Positions 1-8,496 of a stretch of 28,506 bases of DNA are shown piece by piece; within the stretch, counting starts at the first letter, position 1; every line of letters begins with the position of its first letter. The position numbers and the translations under genes were made by a program. The notes beneath the pieces are model-generated. The model did no database searches. It had not been told where the DNA came from and saw only the letters and a list, made by a program, of their open reading frames with translations. The stretch comes from Fluviibacter sp964498255 (GTDB lineage: Bacteria > Pseudomonadota > Gammaproteobacteria > Burkholderiales > Rhodocyclaceae), in NCBI GenBank assembly GCA_964498255.1, contig CAZCGW010000024.1, positions 1 through 28,506 of the forward strand, in the 5' to 3' direction.

Positions 1-29
1 TCCTGCAGCAACTGGCCCTTATTTGTCAT
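1..29 (-). CDS. hfq: RNA chaperone Hfq, 5' end only (runs off the left edge)
   Basis: Only the first nine codons and part of the tenth are present. Read on the minus strand from the ATG at 29-27 they give MTNKGQLLQ, which matches the conserved Hfq N-terminus (M-[ST]-K-G-Q-[LS]-L-Q-D). Hfq is a hexameric Sm-like protein that pairs small RNAs with mRNAs. A good ribosome binding site, GGAG, lies 8 nt before the ATG. The position immediately downstream of der agrees with the der-hfq order known in betaproteobacteria. The rest of the gene is outside the window, so the call rests on nine residues plus context. Confidence 0.85.
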
Positions 30-56
30 TATTATTACTCCGCTTTCTTCTGATTA

Positions 57-83
57 TTGCGGGGGGATGAGAGACTGTTCAAG
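57..83 (-). promoter_or_regulatory. Candidate sigma-32-type promoter for hfq
   Basis: On the minus strand CTTGAA (83-78) is followed after 13 nt by CCCCGCAA (64-57). The sigma-32 consensus is CTTGAA, 11-16 nt, then CCCCAT-N-T. The -35 match is perfect and the -10 match is partial. E. coli hfq is known to have a heat-shock promoter among several. No convincing sigma-70 -35/-10 pair was seen in this gap. This is a motif match only. Confidence 0.35.
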
Positions 84-91
84 CGCTTGAA
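78..91. repeat. Perfect 14-bp palindrome in the hfq leader/promoter region
   Basis: The sequence TTCAAGCGCTTGAA reads identically on both strands. It contains the CTTGAA element of the candidate sigma-32 promoter, so the symmetry may be coincidental or may be an operator overlapping that promoter. Confidence 0.5.
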
Positions 92-106
92 GGGTCAATG
101 TAAAGC

Positions 107-138
107 AAAAAGACTTAATGCGCAAAGCATTTTGCGCA
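107..138 (-). terminator. Possible weak terminator after der
   Basis: After the der stop the minus strand can form a perfect 8-bp hairpin (TGCGCAAA, loop ATGC, TTTGCGCA; 138-119). A T-rich stretch ends in five T residues at 111-107. The T-run is separated from the stem by seven bases, so termination may be inefficient and some der transcripts may read into hfq. Confidence 0.4.
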
Positions 139-148
139 CAGGTCTCGA

Positions 149-1474
149 TTAATCGTCTGCGTAAGGGTTATGCGACACATTGAACTGCACGCGCAACGGG
201 GTTCCCTGCAGATGGAAGTGGTCGCGGAAACAATGCTCGAGGTAACGTCGATAGCTATCCGGAATGTGATTGAGCGCGTTGCCATGAATCACAATCAGCG
301 GTGGGTTCATGCCCCCCTGGTGCGCATAGCGTGGCTTGGGCCGGAAAATACCATGGCGCGGCGGCGTCTGACGGGCTACCGCATCAATCAATACACGCGT
401 TAGCTGCGGCGTTGGCAACTTGGCCATTGCGGCGGCATAGGCCTTGTCGACCGAGCGCATCACGCTATCCAGACCTTTGCCTTCTTTTGCCGAAATGTAA
501 TGGAAGCTGGCGAAGTCGAGGAACTTGAAACGACGCTCGATGGCAATCTTGCACTGTTCACGATCATAGGCATCCATGCCGTCCCACTTGTTAACTGCAA
601 CTACCAGGGCACGACCGGATTCTTTGATAAAGCCGGCCAGATGGGCATCCTGATCTGCCACATCCTGCTGGGCATCAAGCACCAGGATCACCACGTTTGC
701 CGCTTCAATCGCCTGCAGCGTTTTGATGACCGAGAATTTTTCAATGGCTTCAAATACGCGACCCTTACGACGTACGCCTGCCGTATCGATCAACTGATAC
801 TTCTTATCGCCACGTTCGAATTCGATTTCGATGGCATCACGCGTGGTCCCGGGCTGGTCAAATGCAATAACCCGCTCTTCACCCAGGAGTGCATTAATGA
901 GTGTGGATTTGCCAACGTTAGGACGGCCGGCAATGGCGACGCGGGGAATGCGATCGGCTTCATCTTCGTCTTCCGGATCTTCCGGGAACTCTTCAAGCGC
1001 TTCATCGACGAGGCTGCGGACACCTTCGCCATGCGCTGCTGAAATAGGATGCGGCTCGCCCAGACCGAGCTCATGGAAATCGGCTGTCACTACGCCACGA
1101 TCCATGCCCTCGACTTTATTAACGGCCAACAATACCGGCCGATTAATGCGGCGTAGCAACTGTGCAATGTCTTTATCGAGCGGCGTAATACCCTCGCGGC
1201 CATCCACCACAAAAATAATGCGGTCGGCTTCGTGAATCGCCTGTTCGGTCTGGCGCGCCATTTCCTGCTTGATGCCTTCGCGTGACTTGGGTTCAAAGCC
1301 ACCCGTATCAATAGCCAAAAAGCCTTTGCGACCCATCTTGCCATGGCCATAGTGACGGTCGCGCGTCAGGCCGGGCACATCGGCAACAATGGCGTCGCGC
1401 GAACGCGTTAACCGGTTAAAGAGTGTCGACTTGCCAACGTTGGCACGGCCAACTAATGCGATTGTAGGTTTCAT
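149..1474 (-). CDS. der: Ribosome-associated GTPase Der (EngA)
   Basis: A 441-residue essential GTPase needed for maturation of the 50S ribosomal subunit. It has the diagnostic tandem GTPase layout. The first P-loop is GRANVGKS (residues 9-16), with G3 DTGG and G4 NKVE near 119-122. A very acidic linker follows (about 163-173), then the second P-loop GRPNVGKS (183-190) with DTAG and NKWD, and a C-terminal KH-like domain of about 100 residues. Length is normal for the family (about 440-490). The ATG at 1474 overlaps the bamB stop by 4 nt (ATGA), so translation is probably coupled to bamB. Nothing is missing from either G domain. Confidence 0.98.
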   Translation of the reverse strand: MKPTIALVGRANVGKSTLFNRLTRSRDAIVADVPGLTRDRHYGHGKMGRKGFLAIDTGGFEPKSREGIKQEMARQTEQAIHEADRIIFVVDGREGITPLDKDIAQLLRRINRPVLLAVNKVEGMDRGVVTADFHELGLGEPHPISAAHGEGVRSLVDEALEEFPEDPEDEDEADRIPRVAIAGRPNVGKSTLINALLGEERVIAFDQPGTTRDAIEIEFERGDKKYQLIDTAGVRRKGRVFEAIEKFSVIKTLQAIEAANVVILVLDAQQDVADQDAHLAGFIKESGRALVVAVNKWDGMDAYDREQCKIAIERRFKFLDFASFHYISAKEGKGLDSVMRSVDKAYAAAMAKLPTPQLTRVLIDAVARQTPPRHGIFRPKPRYAHQGGMNPPLIVIHGNALNHIPDSYRRYLEHCFRDHFHLQGTPLRVQFNVSHNPYADD

Positions 1475-2619
1475 TGCAACGTTACCGCCATCAGAGATCC
1501 GCCTCGCGTCTGGAGGAGGACAGTATTAGGGCCTAGCGCTGGCAGGATGGACATGACGCCCCCACCACCAACATTCATGCGGCTGATAAATTCACCGGTG
1601 TCACGATCGAGCACATGCAGAAAGCCTTCGGCATCACCAACCACCAGACCCATGGGCAAGGCCACCGGCGCTGAGAGATTACGGTACTTGAGTTTATCCT
1701 GACGCCAGACAGAAGCGCCGGTGCCACGATCAAAGGCATGTACTACGCCCTGCTCGTCCGGAATAAAGACTCGACGATCATCCATGGTGATACCAGCCAC
1801 CGAGGTGACTTCTCGCGACCACATCTGGCTACCGCCCTGCATGTCAAAACAGGCTGCTCGACCCTGGAAGGCAACGGCGCACATCTGCGGGCCCTGAACA
1901 GCTGGCACAGTGACAACATCAGACACACGATCCAGTTCAGTCGCACCGCGCGGTACTGATACGGTGCCTTCCCAGGCAGGCGCCCCATTCTGCAGGGAAA
2001 GCGCAAAAATCTTGCCGCCCGGCATGCCAACCAGCACAAACGGGCCAAAGGGTAGCGGTGGTGCAACAGAACGAACGGCCAGCGGCGGGTTGCTACGCTG
2101 ATAGTTCCAGCGCTGTTTACCATCCTGGGCATCCAGGGCAATAACCCGGTTATCACTGGTACGCACGACCACCAGACCTTCTGTGATTGCCGGTGCCGCC
2201 ACCAGCTCACCCTTCACATTAGCCGTCCAACCCGGTTTGCCGGTTTCGAAGTCAAAGCTCAGCACCTCACCTTTGTAGGTGCCAACCACTACCAGACGCC
2301 CGTCACTCGCAGTGCCCGATGAAAGCTTTTGCCCGGCACTCGCTCGCCAGACTTCCTTACCATTATCGAGGCGTACGACTGTGCCATCTTGCGAGGCGGC
2401 CAGAACCACCGGCCCGCCCGTTGCCGGCAAGAAGGTGAAATTGCCTGCTTTACCTACAGAAGTCTGCCAGTCCTGTTTGACGCCTACGCGCTCGACAATC
2501 GGTGTCAGCGGTGTGGGTTTGAATTTGGAGCTACCAAACAAACCACATCCTGTGAGGGTCAACCCCACAAGGCTACACAGCAAGAGATGCTGCATCTGAC
2601 GACTCCGGATCTGGATCAT
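1471..2619 (-). CDS. bamB: Outer membrane assembly lipoprotein BamB
   Basis: A 382-residue lipoprotein of the BAM complex, which inserts beta-barrel proteins into the outer membrane. The N-terminus has a short hydrophobic signal ending in the lipobox LTGC, with the lipidated Cys at residue 25; the next residues are Gly-Leu, so outer-membrane sorting is expected. The remainder consists of repeated PQQ-like blades with the pattern G-x-[VI]-x-x-[LF]-[DN]-x-x-[TD]-G-x-x-x-W (for example near 80-92, 118-131 and 157-171), giving an eight-bladed propeller. The start at 2619 has AGGAAA about 6 nt upstream. A second Met at residue 9 is possible but gives a shorter n-region. It sits 4 nt after the upstream TPR gene, as in the yfgM-bamB-der order of E. 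coli. Confidence 0.96.
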   Translation of the reverse strand: MIQIRSRQMQHLLLCSLVGLTLTGCGLFGSSKFKPTPLTPIVERVGVKQDWQTSVGKAGNFTFLPATGGPVVLAASQDGTVVRLDNGKEVWRASAGQKLSSGTASDGRLVVVGTYKGEVLSFDFETGKPGWTANVKGELVAAPAITEGLVVVRTSDNRVIALDAQDGKQRWNYQRSNPPLAVRSVAPPLPFGPFVLVGMPGGKIFALSLQNGAPAWEGTVSVPRGATELDRVSDVVTVPAVQGPQMCAVAFQGRAACFDMQGGSQMWSREVTSVAGITMDDRRVFIPDEQGVVHAFDRGTGASVWRQDKLKYRNLSAPVALPMGLVVGDAEGFLHVLDRDTGEFISRMNVGGGGVMSILPALGPNTVLLQTRGGSLMAVTLQ

Positions 2620-2623
2620 TAAC

Positions 2624-3319
2624 TTACTTTCCTGCGGCAGCGGTGTTCGTCAGCGCATCACGCTTTTCTTGCACGAGTCGACGCAAAAGCTGGCCAGGCT
2701 CGCTGCCCGCAAATTCAGAATTAGGCGTAACGTCTTTGCCACCCGCATCCAGATTCTTTAAGGCCGCGTCGTAGCTAGCACGCGCTTCTGTCGATTTACC
2801 CTGGGCGGCATATACATCGCCTCGGGCGGCATCAAAACGGGCTGCAAAGCCAGCCGGTGCAGTCTCAGACAACGTCTTGAGTGCTGCGTCGTAGTCTTTC
2901 TGATCCATCTGCACGCCGGCTAGGCGTAACCGCGCAACACCGCGCACGGCATCTTTACCGTTATCCGCGACCCAGACCAGTTGGGCTTCAGCACTCTTTG
3001 CATCGCCTGCCGCTTCCAGCGTGGTGGCGGCAAGCAAAGCACCCAGCGAGGCAAACTGGCTACGCGGATACTGGTTCACCAGTTCGCCTGCCGCCTGTTT
3101 TACCTGGCTGGTATTTTGTTGTGCGCTGGCCTGCTGCAGCACGAGGAATACGCGACTCGCTTCTGCATTTTGGGTCTTTAAATAGGTTTGCCAGCCGTAC
3201 CAACCCAGCCAACCCATGGCGATCGCCAACACGAGACCCGTTGCCCAGCCACCATATTGCTTCCACCAGCTGCGTAATGCGGCTATCTGTTCCTGCTCTT
3301 CGAGATCGTAAACTGCCAT
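2624..3319 (-). CDS. YfgM-like tetratricopeptide repeat membrane protein
   Basis: A 231-residue protein with a cytoplasmic N-terminus (MAVYDLEEQEQIAALRSWW), one membrane helix at about 25-45, and a long helical periplasmic part built of TPR-like repeats rich in Ala, ending in a Lys/Ala tail. This is the TPR_21/YfgM architecture. In E. coli YfgM is an ancillary factor associated with the SecYEG translocon and periplasmic chaperones. Identification rests on the N-terminal signature, the topology and the conserved place between hisS and bamB. AGGA lies about 8 nt before the ATG. The role in this organism is inferred from synteny. Confidence 0.88.
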   Translation of the reverse strand: MAVYDLEEQEQIAALRSWWKQYGGWATGLVLAIAMGWLGWYGWQTYLKTQNAEASRVFLVLQQASAQQNTSQVKQAAGELVNQYPRSQFASLGALLAATTLEAAGDAKSAEAQLVWVADNGKDAVRGVARLRLAGVQMDQKDYDAALKTLSETAPAGFAARFDAARGDVYAAQGKSTEARASYDAALKNLDAGGKDVTPNSEFAGSEPGQLLRRLVQEKRDALTNTAAAGK

Positions 3320-3348
3320 TTGATTATTCCTGTACGAATGTGTCCGGC

Positions 3349-4671
3349 TTAAAAGCCCTGACCCAGGTCATTTTCTGACCATTGTGACATGATGTGTTCG
3401 GCTAGATCGTCTAGGGCTACACGCACCTGGTTGTTTGCGACATCACCTTCGACCCAGTCTTTCTGTTGCATGGCTTTAACGGTGACTTCGCCACTGGCCA
3501 CTTCATCGTCGCCAATAATAACCGCCAGCGGGGCACCAGAGTTGTCTGCCCGCTTCATTTGCGATTTAAAGCTACCGCCACCACAGTGGTAAAGCACATT
3601 CAAACCGGTATCGCGCAGGCTTTCTGCAACGCGAATGGCCAGATCCGCAGCGGCATCGCCCTGGTGAATGATGTATACGTCCGGCGATTCTGCTTCAGGC
3701 AGATTGCCGGCATCTTCAAGCAGTGCCAGCAAACGTTCAAAGCCCAGTGCAAAACCACAAGCAGGTGTTGACTTGCCACCCAACTGCTCGACCAAGCCAT
3801 CGTAACGGCCACCAGCACAAACCGTGCCCTGCGCCCCCAGTGCATCGGTGACCCATTCAAACACCGTCAGGTTGTAGTAGTCCAGACCACGCACCAGACG
3901 CGGATTCACCGTAAACGAGATGCCCGCATGACGCACTAGAGATTGCACCCGTTCGAAATGCGCCAGCGATTCGGCGCCCAGATAATCCATGAGACGCGGT
4001 GCCTCATTAACCAGGGCCTGCATGGCTGGATTTTTGGTGTCCAGAATACGCAGTGGGTTGCTGTGCAGTCGACGCTGCGCGTCTTCGTCCAGCTGATCCT
4101 GATGCGCCTCGAAGTAGGCAATCAATGCCGCACGATGCGCCGCACGTTCTTCAGGCTGACCCAGGCTGTTGATTTCCAGCCGGATGTTGTCCAAACCTAG
4201 ATCCTGCCAGAGACGTGCACCCATCAGAATCTGTTCGGCATCAACATCGGGTCCGGTAAAGCCGAACGCTTCAACACCGACCTGATGGAACTGCCGATAG
4301 CGCCCTTTTTGTGGACGCTCATGACGGAACATTTGACCTGAGTAGTACAGACGCTGCGGACGCTCTGCGGCAACGTTATGTTGAATCACGGCACGCACAC
4401 AACCGGCTGTACCTTCAGGACGGAGGGTCAGCGCTTCACCATTCAGACTGTCAACGAAGGAATACATTTCCTTTTCGACGATATCGGTGACTTCACCGAT
4501 TGCACGCTTGAACAAGGGTGTTGGTTCAACGATCGGCATACGGATCGGGCGATAACCATAGCTTTTGAGCCAGGCACGCAAGGCTTCTTCCAGCCATTCC
4601 CATGACTCCGCGTCATCAGGCAGGATGTCATTCATACCGCGAACGGCTTGTAGGCGATTACTCATGTTCAT
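3349..4671 (-). CDS. hisS: Histidine-tRNA ligase
   Basis: A 440-residue class II aminoacyl-tRNA synthetase that charges tRNA-His. It starts with the family signature QAVRGMNDILP. Motif 2 is seen as MFRHERPQKGRYRQFHQ, the histidine-specific segment as LVRGLDYYNLTVFEW, and motif 3 as GFALGFERL. A C-terminal anticodon-binding domain of about 90 residues follows. The length is typical. The start ATG at 4671 overlaps the ispG stop as ATGA; a second ATG two codons in (4665) is possible. It is part of the housekeeping operon and would be translationally coupled to ispG. Confidence 0.98.
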   Translation of the reverse strand: MNMSNRLQAVRGMNDILPDDAESWEWLEEALRAWLKSYGYRPIRMPIVEPTPLFKRAIGEVTDIVEKEMYSFVDSLNGEALTLRPEGTAGCVRAVIQHNVAAERPQRLYYSGQMFRHERPQKGRYRQFHQVGVEAFGFTGPDVDAEQILMGARLWQDLGLDNIRLEINSLGQPEERAAHRAALIAYFEAHQDQLDEDAQRRLHSNPLRILDTKNPAMQALVNEAPRLMDYLGAESLAHFERVQSLVRHAGISFTVNPRLVRGLDYYNLTVFEWVTDALGAQGTVCAGGRYDGLVEQLGGKSTPACGFALGFERLLALLEDAGNLPEAESPDVYIIHQGDAAADLAIRVAESLRDTGLNVLYHCGGGSFKSQMKRADNSGAPLAVIIGDDEVASGEVTVKAMQQKDWVEGDVANNQVRVALDDLAEHIMSQWSENDLGQGF

Positions 4672-5888
4672 GCTTTCCGCTGATACGTACGCGCAACGTA
4701 CCGATCAATAATTTCTTTGAATTCATTGGCGATGTTATCGCCACGCAAGGTGACAGTTTTAACACCATCCTCAAATACCGGTGCCGCAGGAACTTCGCCC
4801 GTACCTGGCAATGAAATACCGATATTGGCGTGTTTGCTTTCACCCGGTCCGTTGACGATGCAGCCCATCACCGCCAGCGTCATATTCTCAACACCATCAA
4901 ACTGCTCTCGCCACTGCGGCATGGCCCCGCGCACATAGCTTTGCACTTCGGCCGCCAGTTCCTGGAAGAAGACGCTCGTGGTGCGCCCACAACCCGGACA
5001 AGCGGTTACGAGTGGCGTAAAAGCACGCAGGCCCATGGTCTGCAACAGTTCTTGCGCGACCTGGACTTCCAGCGAACGAGAGCCATTGGGTTCCGGGGTT
5101 AAGGAAACACGTATGGTGTCGCCAATCCCTTCCTGAAGCAATACCGCCATGGCTGCCGTAGATGCCACGATGCCTTTTGAGCCCATACCGGCTTCGGTTA
5201 AGCCAAGGTGCAGCGGATAGTCACAACGCCCCGATAGATCACGATAGACTGCGATCAGATCCTGCACACTGGATACTTTGCACGAGAGCACAATACGATC
5301 GCCCGCAAGACCAATACTTTCTGCCAGCGCTGCGGACTCCAGCGCGGAAAGAATCAGCGCTTCACGCATCACTTCGTTGGCTGAACGTGGATGAGTGGCC
5401 TGGGCGTTTTCGTCCATAACGCGCGCCAGCACTGACTGATCGAGACTGCCCCAGTTAACGCCAATACGCACCGGTTTGTTATAGCGAACAGCCAGTTCGA
5501 TCATTTGCGCGAACTGTTCATCTTTCTTTTTACCGAACCCGACATTGCCCGGGTTGATCCGGAACTTATCCAGCGCTTCCGCGCAGGCAGGATAGTCGGT
5601 GAGCAAACGATGGCCGTTGTAATGAAAATCGCCAATCAACGGTACATTCACATCCATACGCACCAACTGCTCGCGAATCTCTGGCACTGCAGCCGCTGCT
5701 TCAGGCGAATTGACGGTGATGCGCACCATTTCTGCGCCCGCACGTGCCAATTCAGCAATCTGAATCGCCGTTTTAAGCACATCCGCCGTATCGGTATTGG
5801 TCATCGCCTGAACAACCACCGGCGTACCGCCCCCCATGGAGACTGCACCGATAGAAACCGTGCGCGTGAGTTTGCGTTGCAATGTCAT
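4668..5888 (-). CDS. ispG: 4-hydroxy-3-methylbut-2-enyl diphosphate synthase IspG (GcpE)
   Basis: A 406-residue iron-sulfur enzyme of the MEP isoprenoid pathway, converting methylerythritol cyclodiphosphate to HMBPP. Conserved features are the N-terminal VVVQAMTNTDTADV, the TIM-barrel part with VRIGVNWGSLD, and the C-terminal [4Fe-4S] ligands in ACPGCGRTT (two Cys) and GCIVNGPGE (third Cys, with the conserved Asn-Gly-Pro-Gly-Glu). Length is normal. I see no clear Shine-Dalgarno sequence before the ATG at 5888, which lies 12 nt after the rodZ-like gene's stop; coupling to the upstream cistron may supply ribosomes. Adjacency to hisS is a widespread arrangement. Confidence 0.98.
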   Translation of the reverse strand: MTLQRKLTRTVSIGAVSMGGGTPVVVQAMTNTDTADVLKTAIQIAELARAGAEMVRITVNSPEAAAAVPEIREQLVRMDVNVPLIGDFHYNGHRLLTDYPACAEALDKFRINPGNVGFGKKKDEQFAQMIELAVRYNKPVRIGVNWGSLDQSVLARVMDENAQATHPRSANEVMREALILSALESAALAESIGLAGDRIVLSCKVSSVQDLIAVYRDLSGRCDYPLHLGLTEAGMGSKGIVASTAAMAVLLQEGIGDTIRVSLTPEPNGSRSLEVQVAQELLQTMGLRAFTPLVTACPGCGRTTSVFFQELAAEVQSYVRGAMPQWREQFDGVENMTLAVMGCIVNGPGESKHANIGISLPGTGEVPAAPVFEDGVKTVTLRGDNIANEFKEIIDRYVARTYQRKA

Positions 5889-5900
5889 AACAGGGGCGAC

Positions 5901-6782
5901 TTAGCGGAGCACCTGGCGCGAGACGTCATCGCCAGTGAGTTTATCAAGTTTAACGGGTTCATCACGCCAGCGAGCCTGAACCTGGCGAGCATTGCCAATC
6001 AGCACATCCAATGGGGCCGCCCCGGTAATAAACTGCGTGGTGCCTGCTGCGTTGAGCTGGGAGTAGACGATGCGCCCGGTGTAATCACGAACTTCTACCC
6101 AGGCCGGCGCCGCAAACTTCAGCTCCAAGGTACCCGGGCTGGTTGGCGCCTGAGCAACAACTTCTGCCCCAGCTTCAGTAGGCTTTGCAGCATCTGCCGA
6201 CGGCGCAGGTGCTGCTGAGTCTGTGGCTTGTGGCTGAACGACATCCTGACGGACCCAACGGTTTACAAGCGTCTGCGCCGATTCGATCGCATCATCCCAG
6301 AGGTTGCCGGGCATGGCATAGGCTAGCACTACCGCCAGAACCACCATCACCAGACCCAGTTTGAGCATGCGCTTTTCCTGACGCTTGGTTTCACCATCAC
6401 GTCGTGCCGCAGGGTGTGCTTTCAGCGTTGAGGTAGATGCCTGCACGTGATTTTTCTTCACAGCGGCCGGCGCACCTGGTACTTCCGCAATAATCGTATC
6501 GACTGGCACTTCGAGCAAACGGCCATAGGCACGCAAAATGCCCACGGTAAAGGTGCGGCCTGGCAGCGCTTGCCAGTCTGACGCTTCGATCGCCAGGATC
6601 ACTTTGTTGCCTACCTTGAGCGCATAAGCGGCATCACCCACCGATAGACGCTTTGCCTCACGCGCTGCAGACAGGCTATTACCTGTAGGCGCTGCGACTT
6701 CGGCAACGGCTTCTATATCCGCAACAGATGGCACAGGGATTTCGATTTCGGCTTGAGGATTTGGGTTGTTTTCGTTTTGCAT
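5901..6782 (-). CDS. rodZ: RodZ-like helix-turn-helix, single-pass membrane protein
   Basis: A 293-residue protein with the RodZ layout. A cytoplasmic Xre-type HTH lies at about 36-100 (SLSAAREAKRLSVGDAAYAL, then LPGRTFTVGILRAYGRLL). A basic juxtamembrane segment at about 125-139 (RRDGETKRQEKR) precedes one membrane helix at about 139-157. A Pro/Ala-rich linker leads to a C-terminal DUF4115 beta domain (about 228-293) containing PAWVEVRDYTGRIVYSQL. RodZ links the MreB cytoskeleton to the envelope and controls rod shape. The N-terminal extension of about 35 acidic residues before the HTH is longer than in E. coli. A GGAAAG sequence lies just before the ATG. Placement between pilW and ispG is the usual one. 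Confidence 0.9.
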   Translation of the reverse strand: MQNENNPNPQAEIEIPVPSVADIEAVAEVAAPTGNSLSAAREAKRLSVGDAAYALKVGNKVILAIEASDWQALPGRTFTVGILRAYGRLLEVPVDTIIAEVPGAPAAVKKNHVQASTSTLKAHPAARRDGETKRQEKRMLKLGLVMVVLAVVLAYAMPGNLWDDAIESAQTLVNRWVRQDVVQPQATDSAAPAPSADAAKPTEAGAEVVAQAPTSPGTLELKFAAPAWVEVRDYTGRIVYSQLNAAGTTQFITGAAPLDVLIGNARQVQARWRDEPVKLDKLTGDDVSRQVLR

Positions 6783-6802
6783 GAGACTTTCCGGACGACC
6801 GG

Positions 6803-7372
6803 TTACTGAAGTTTTTGAGAAGAGGTTTCGACAACCGCACCATAACGCGCCGCCCGCTGGCGATACCGACTCGCCAATGAAGCATCTCCCATGTCCTTGG
6901 CGCAGCGCGCGGCATTATCAAGTGCACGCACCGGGGTGTTATAGAGCGGGTTGGCCAAAGCGGCATCCAACTGTGTCAGACCTTTTTGATATTGCCGTGT
7001 GTCGCAAAGGAAGAGGCCATAATTGTTGCGGATGTCTGGATCGTTAGGCGCCAGAGCAACCGCTTTCTGGAAATTCGTATCCGCCGGCCCCTGCTCTCCC
7101 AGCTGCATATACACTAGGCCCAGCATGCTGTAAGCCGGCGCATATTGCGGATCAATTTTGGTCGCGGTAACCAATTCATCCAGCGCGGTTTTCATGCTGC
7201 CCTGCTGATAATAAAGCGCCGCCAGCTCGGTGTGCACGCGGGCGCGACTTTGCGGATCAGACGCAACGGGCTTAGCTTCACTGGGCAAAGACGGATTAGT
7301 GCTCGTGCATGCTGTTAAGGCAACGCCCGTTACACACGCTACAGCGAACAGATGCCACGAATGCAATGTCAC
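6803..7372 (-). CDS. pilW: Type IV pilus biogenesis/stability lipoprotein PilW (PilF)
   Basis: A 189-residue lipoprotein with a signal peptide ending in LTAC (Cys22) and TPR units covering most of the mature part (TELAALYYQQGSMKTALDEL, YAPAYSMLGLVYMQLGEQ, NDPDIRNNYGLFLCDTRQ). PilF/PilW pilotins help the secretin PilQ reach or assemble in the outer membrane and stabilise type IV pili. The start is GTG at 7372, giving a 4-nt GTGA overlap with the rlmN stop, so translation is probably coupled to rlmN. The rlmN-pilW-rodZ-ispG order is typical of beta- and gammaproteobacteria. No pilin genes are in the window, so pilus function here is inferred from family and synteny. Confidence 0.92.
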   Translation of the reverse strand: MTLHSWHLFAVACVTGVALTACTSTNPSLPSEAKPVASDPQSRARVHTELAALYYQQGSMKTALDELVTATKIDPQYAPAYSMLGLVYMQLGEQGPADTNFQKAVALAPNDPDIRNNYGLFLCDTRQYQKGLTQLDAALANPLYNTPVRALDNAARCAKDMGDASLASRYRQRAARYGAVVETSSQKLQ

Positions 7373-8475
7373 AGCGTGCCTCGCTGCGTTACGGTGCGTA
7401 CTGGCGGTATTTGTTGCGTGCGTTTGGTTTTATCCTGCACCTGCCCTGCAAGCTGACCGCAGGCGGCATCAATATCATCACCGCGCGTTTTGCGCGTTGT
7501 GGTCACAAAGCCGGCACCAATCAATATATTGGCAAAGGCCGAAATACGATCACGAGGCGAACGACGATAAGGGCTTCCCGGGAACGGATTGAATGGAATG
7601 AGGTTGAACTTGCAGCGGAATTTGGCTTTGCTGATCAGTGCGACCAACTCTTTGGCCTGCGCCGGGCTGTCATTAACGCCTTCCAGCATCACGTATTCAA
7701 AGGTGATGAAATCGCGCGGCGCTTTATCCAGATAACGCTTACAAGCTGCCATCAGCTCGGCCAGCGGATACTTCTGGTTAATCGGCACCAATATGTCACG
7801 CAATGCATCGTTGGGTGCGTGCAGCGATACGGCCAAGGCTGTTGGACAGGCTTCACGCAAACGATCCATGGCCGGCACAATGCCCGAGGTGGACACCGTG
7901 ACCCTGCGCCTAGACAACCCATACGCATGGTCATCCAGCATCAGGTTCAACGCAGGTATCAAGGCCTCGAAATTAGCCAGGGGTTCGCCCATGCCCATGA
8001 TCACGACATTAGAAATGATGCGATCACCCGCCGGATCAAAGCCTAAGGCGCGGTTGGCTAGCCAGAGCTGTCCGATAATCTCGGCGGTGGTCAGATTACG
8101 GTTAAACCCCTGCTTACCTGTGGAACAGAAAGCGCAATCCAACGCGCAACCCACCTGTGTGGAGATGCAGAGGGTACCGCGATCTGTTTCGGGAATAAAG
8201 ACTGTTTCAATCAGATTGCTGGCGCCCACATCCATCAGGAATTTACGGGTGCCATCATCAGAAATCTTATCTGAAACAATGGTTGGCAAACGAATTTCTG
8301 CCACGGCCGGAAGTCGCTCGCGAAACACGCGCGCAAGGTCTGACATGGCGGAGAAATCAGTTTCGCCGCGCTGATAGATCCAGCGTAAAAGCTGATTGGC
8401 CCGGAAAGGCTTTTCGCCGATCTGGGCCAACCAGGCTTTCAGCCCGGCCAAATCGAGGTCGAGCAGATTTTGCAT
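7369..8475 (-). CDS. rlmN: Dual-specificity 23S rRNA/tRNA adenine-C2 methyltransferase RlmN
   Basis: A 368-residue radical SAM enzyme that methylates C2 of A2503 in 23S rRNA and A37 in some tRNAs, supporting translational fidelity. The cluster-binding CxxxCxxC is C110, C114, C117 (GCALDCAFCSTG). The SAM-binding GMGEPLANF follows. The conserved catalytic C-terminal Cys is C339 in RGDDIDAACGQLAG. The N-terminal accessory domain with KPFRANQLLRWIYQRG is intact. Length is typical for betaproteobacteria. The ATG at 8475 lies 21 nt after ndk with only a weak ribosome binding site. Confidence 0.98.
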   Translation of the reverse strand: MQNLLDLDLAGLKAWLAQIGEKPFRANQLLRWIYQRGETDFSAMSDLARVFRERLPAVAEIRLPTIVSDKISDDGTRKFLMDVGASNLIETVFIPETDRGTLCISTQVGCALDCAFCSTGKQGFNRNLTTAEIIGQLWLANRALGFDPAGDRIISNVVIMGMGEPLANFEALIPALNLMLDDHAYGLSRRRVTVSTSGIVPAMDRLREACPTALAVSLHAPNDALRDILVPINQKYPLAELMAACKRYLDKAPRDFITFEYVMLEGVNDSPAQAKELVALISKAKFRCKFNLIPFNPFPGSPYRRSPRDRISAFANILIGAGFVTTTRKTRGDDIDAACGQLAGQVQDKTKRTQQIPPVRTVTQRGTL

Positions 8476-8496
8476 CGTTACTGCTTTAGCGCAATC

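Noticed and set aside
500..1042. 180-codon open frame on the plus strand inside der
   Set aside because: It is fully antisense to the conserved GTPase gene, and its translation shows no recognisable domain.
5505..6218. 237-codon open frame on the plus strand across ispG and rodZ
   Set aside because: It spans two well-supported genes in antisense and shows low-complexity, His/Arg-rich sequence typical of a shadow frame.
7309..8046. 245-codon open frame on the plus strand across pilW/rlmN
   Set aside because: It is antisense to rlmN with no recognisable domain; the opposite strand encodes an intact radical SAM enzyme.
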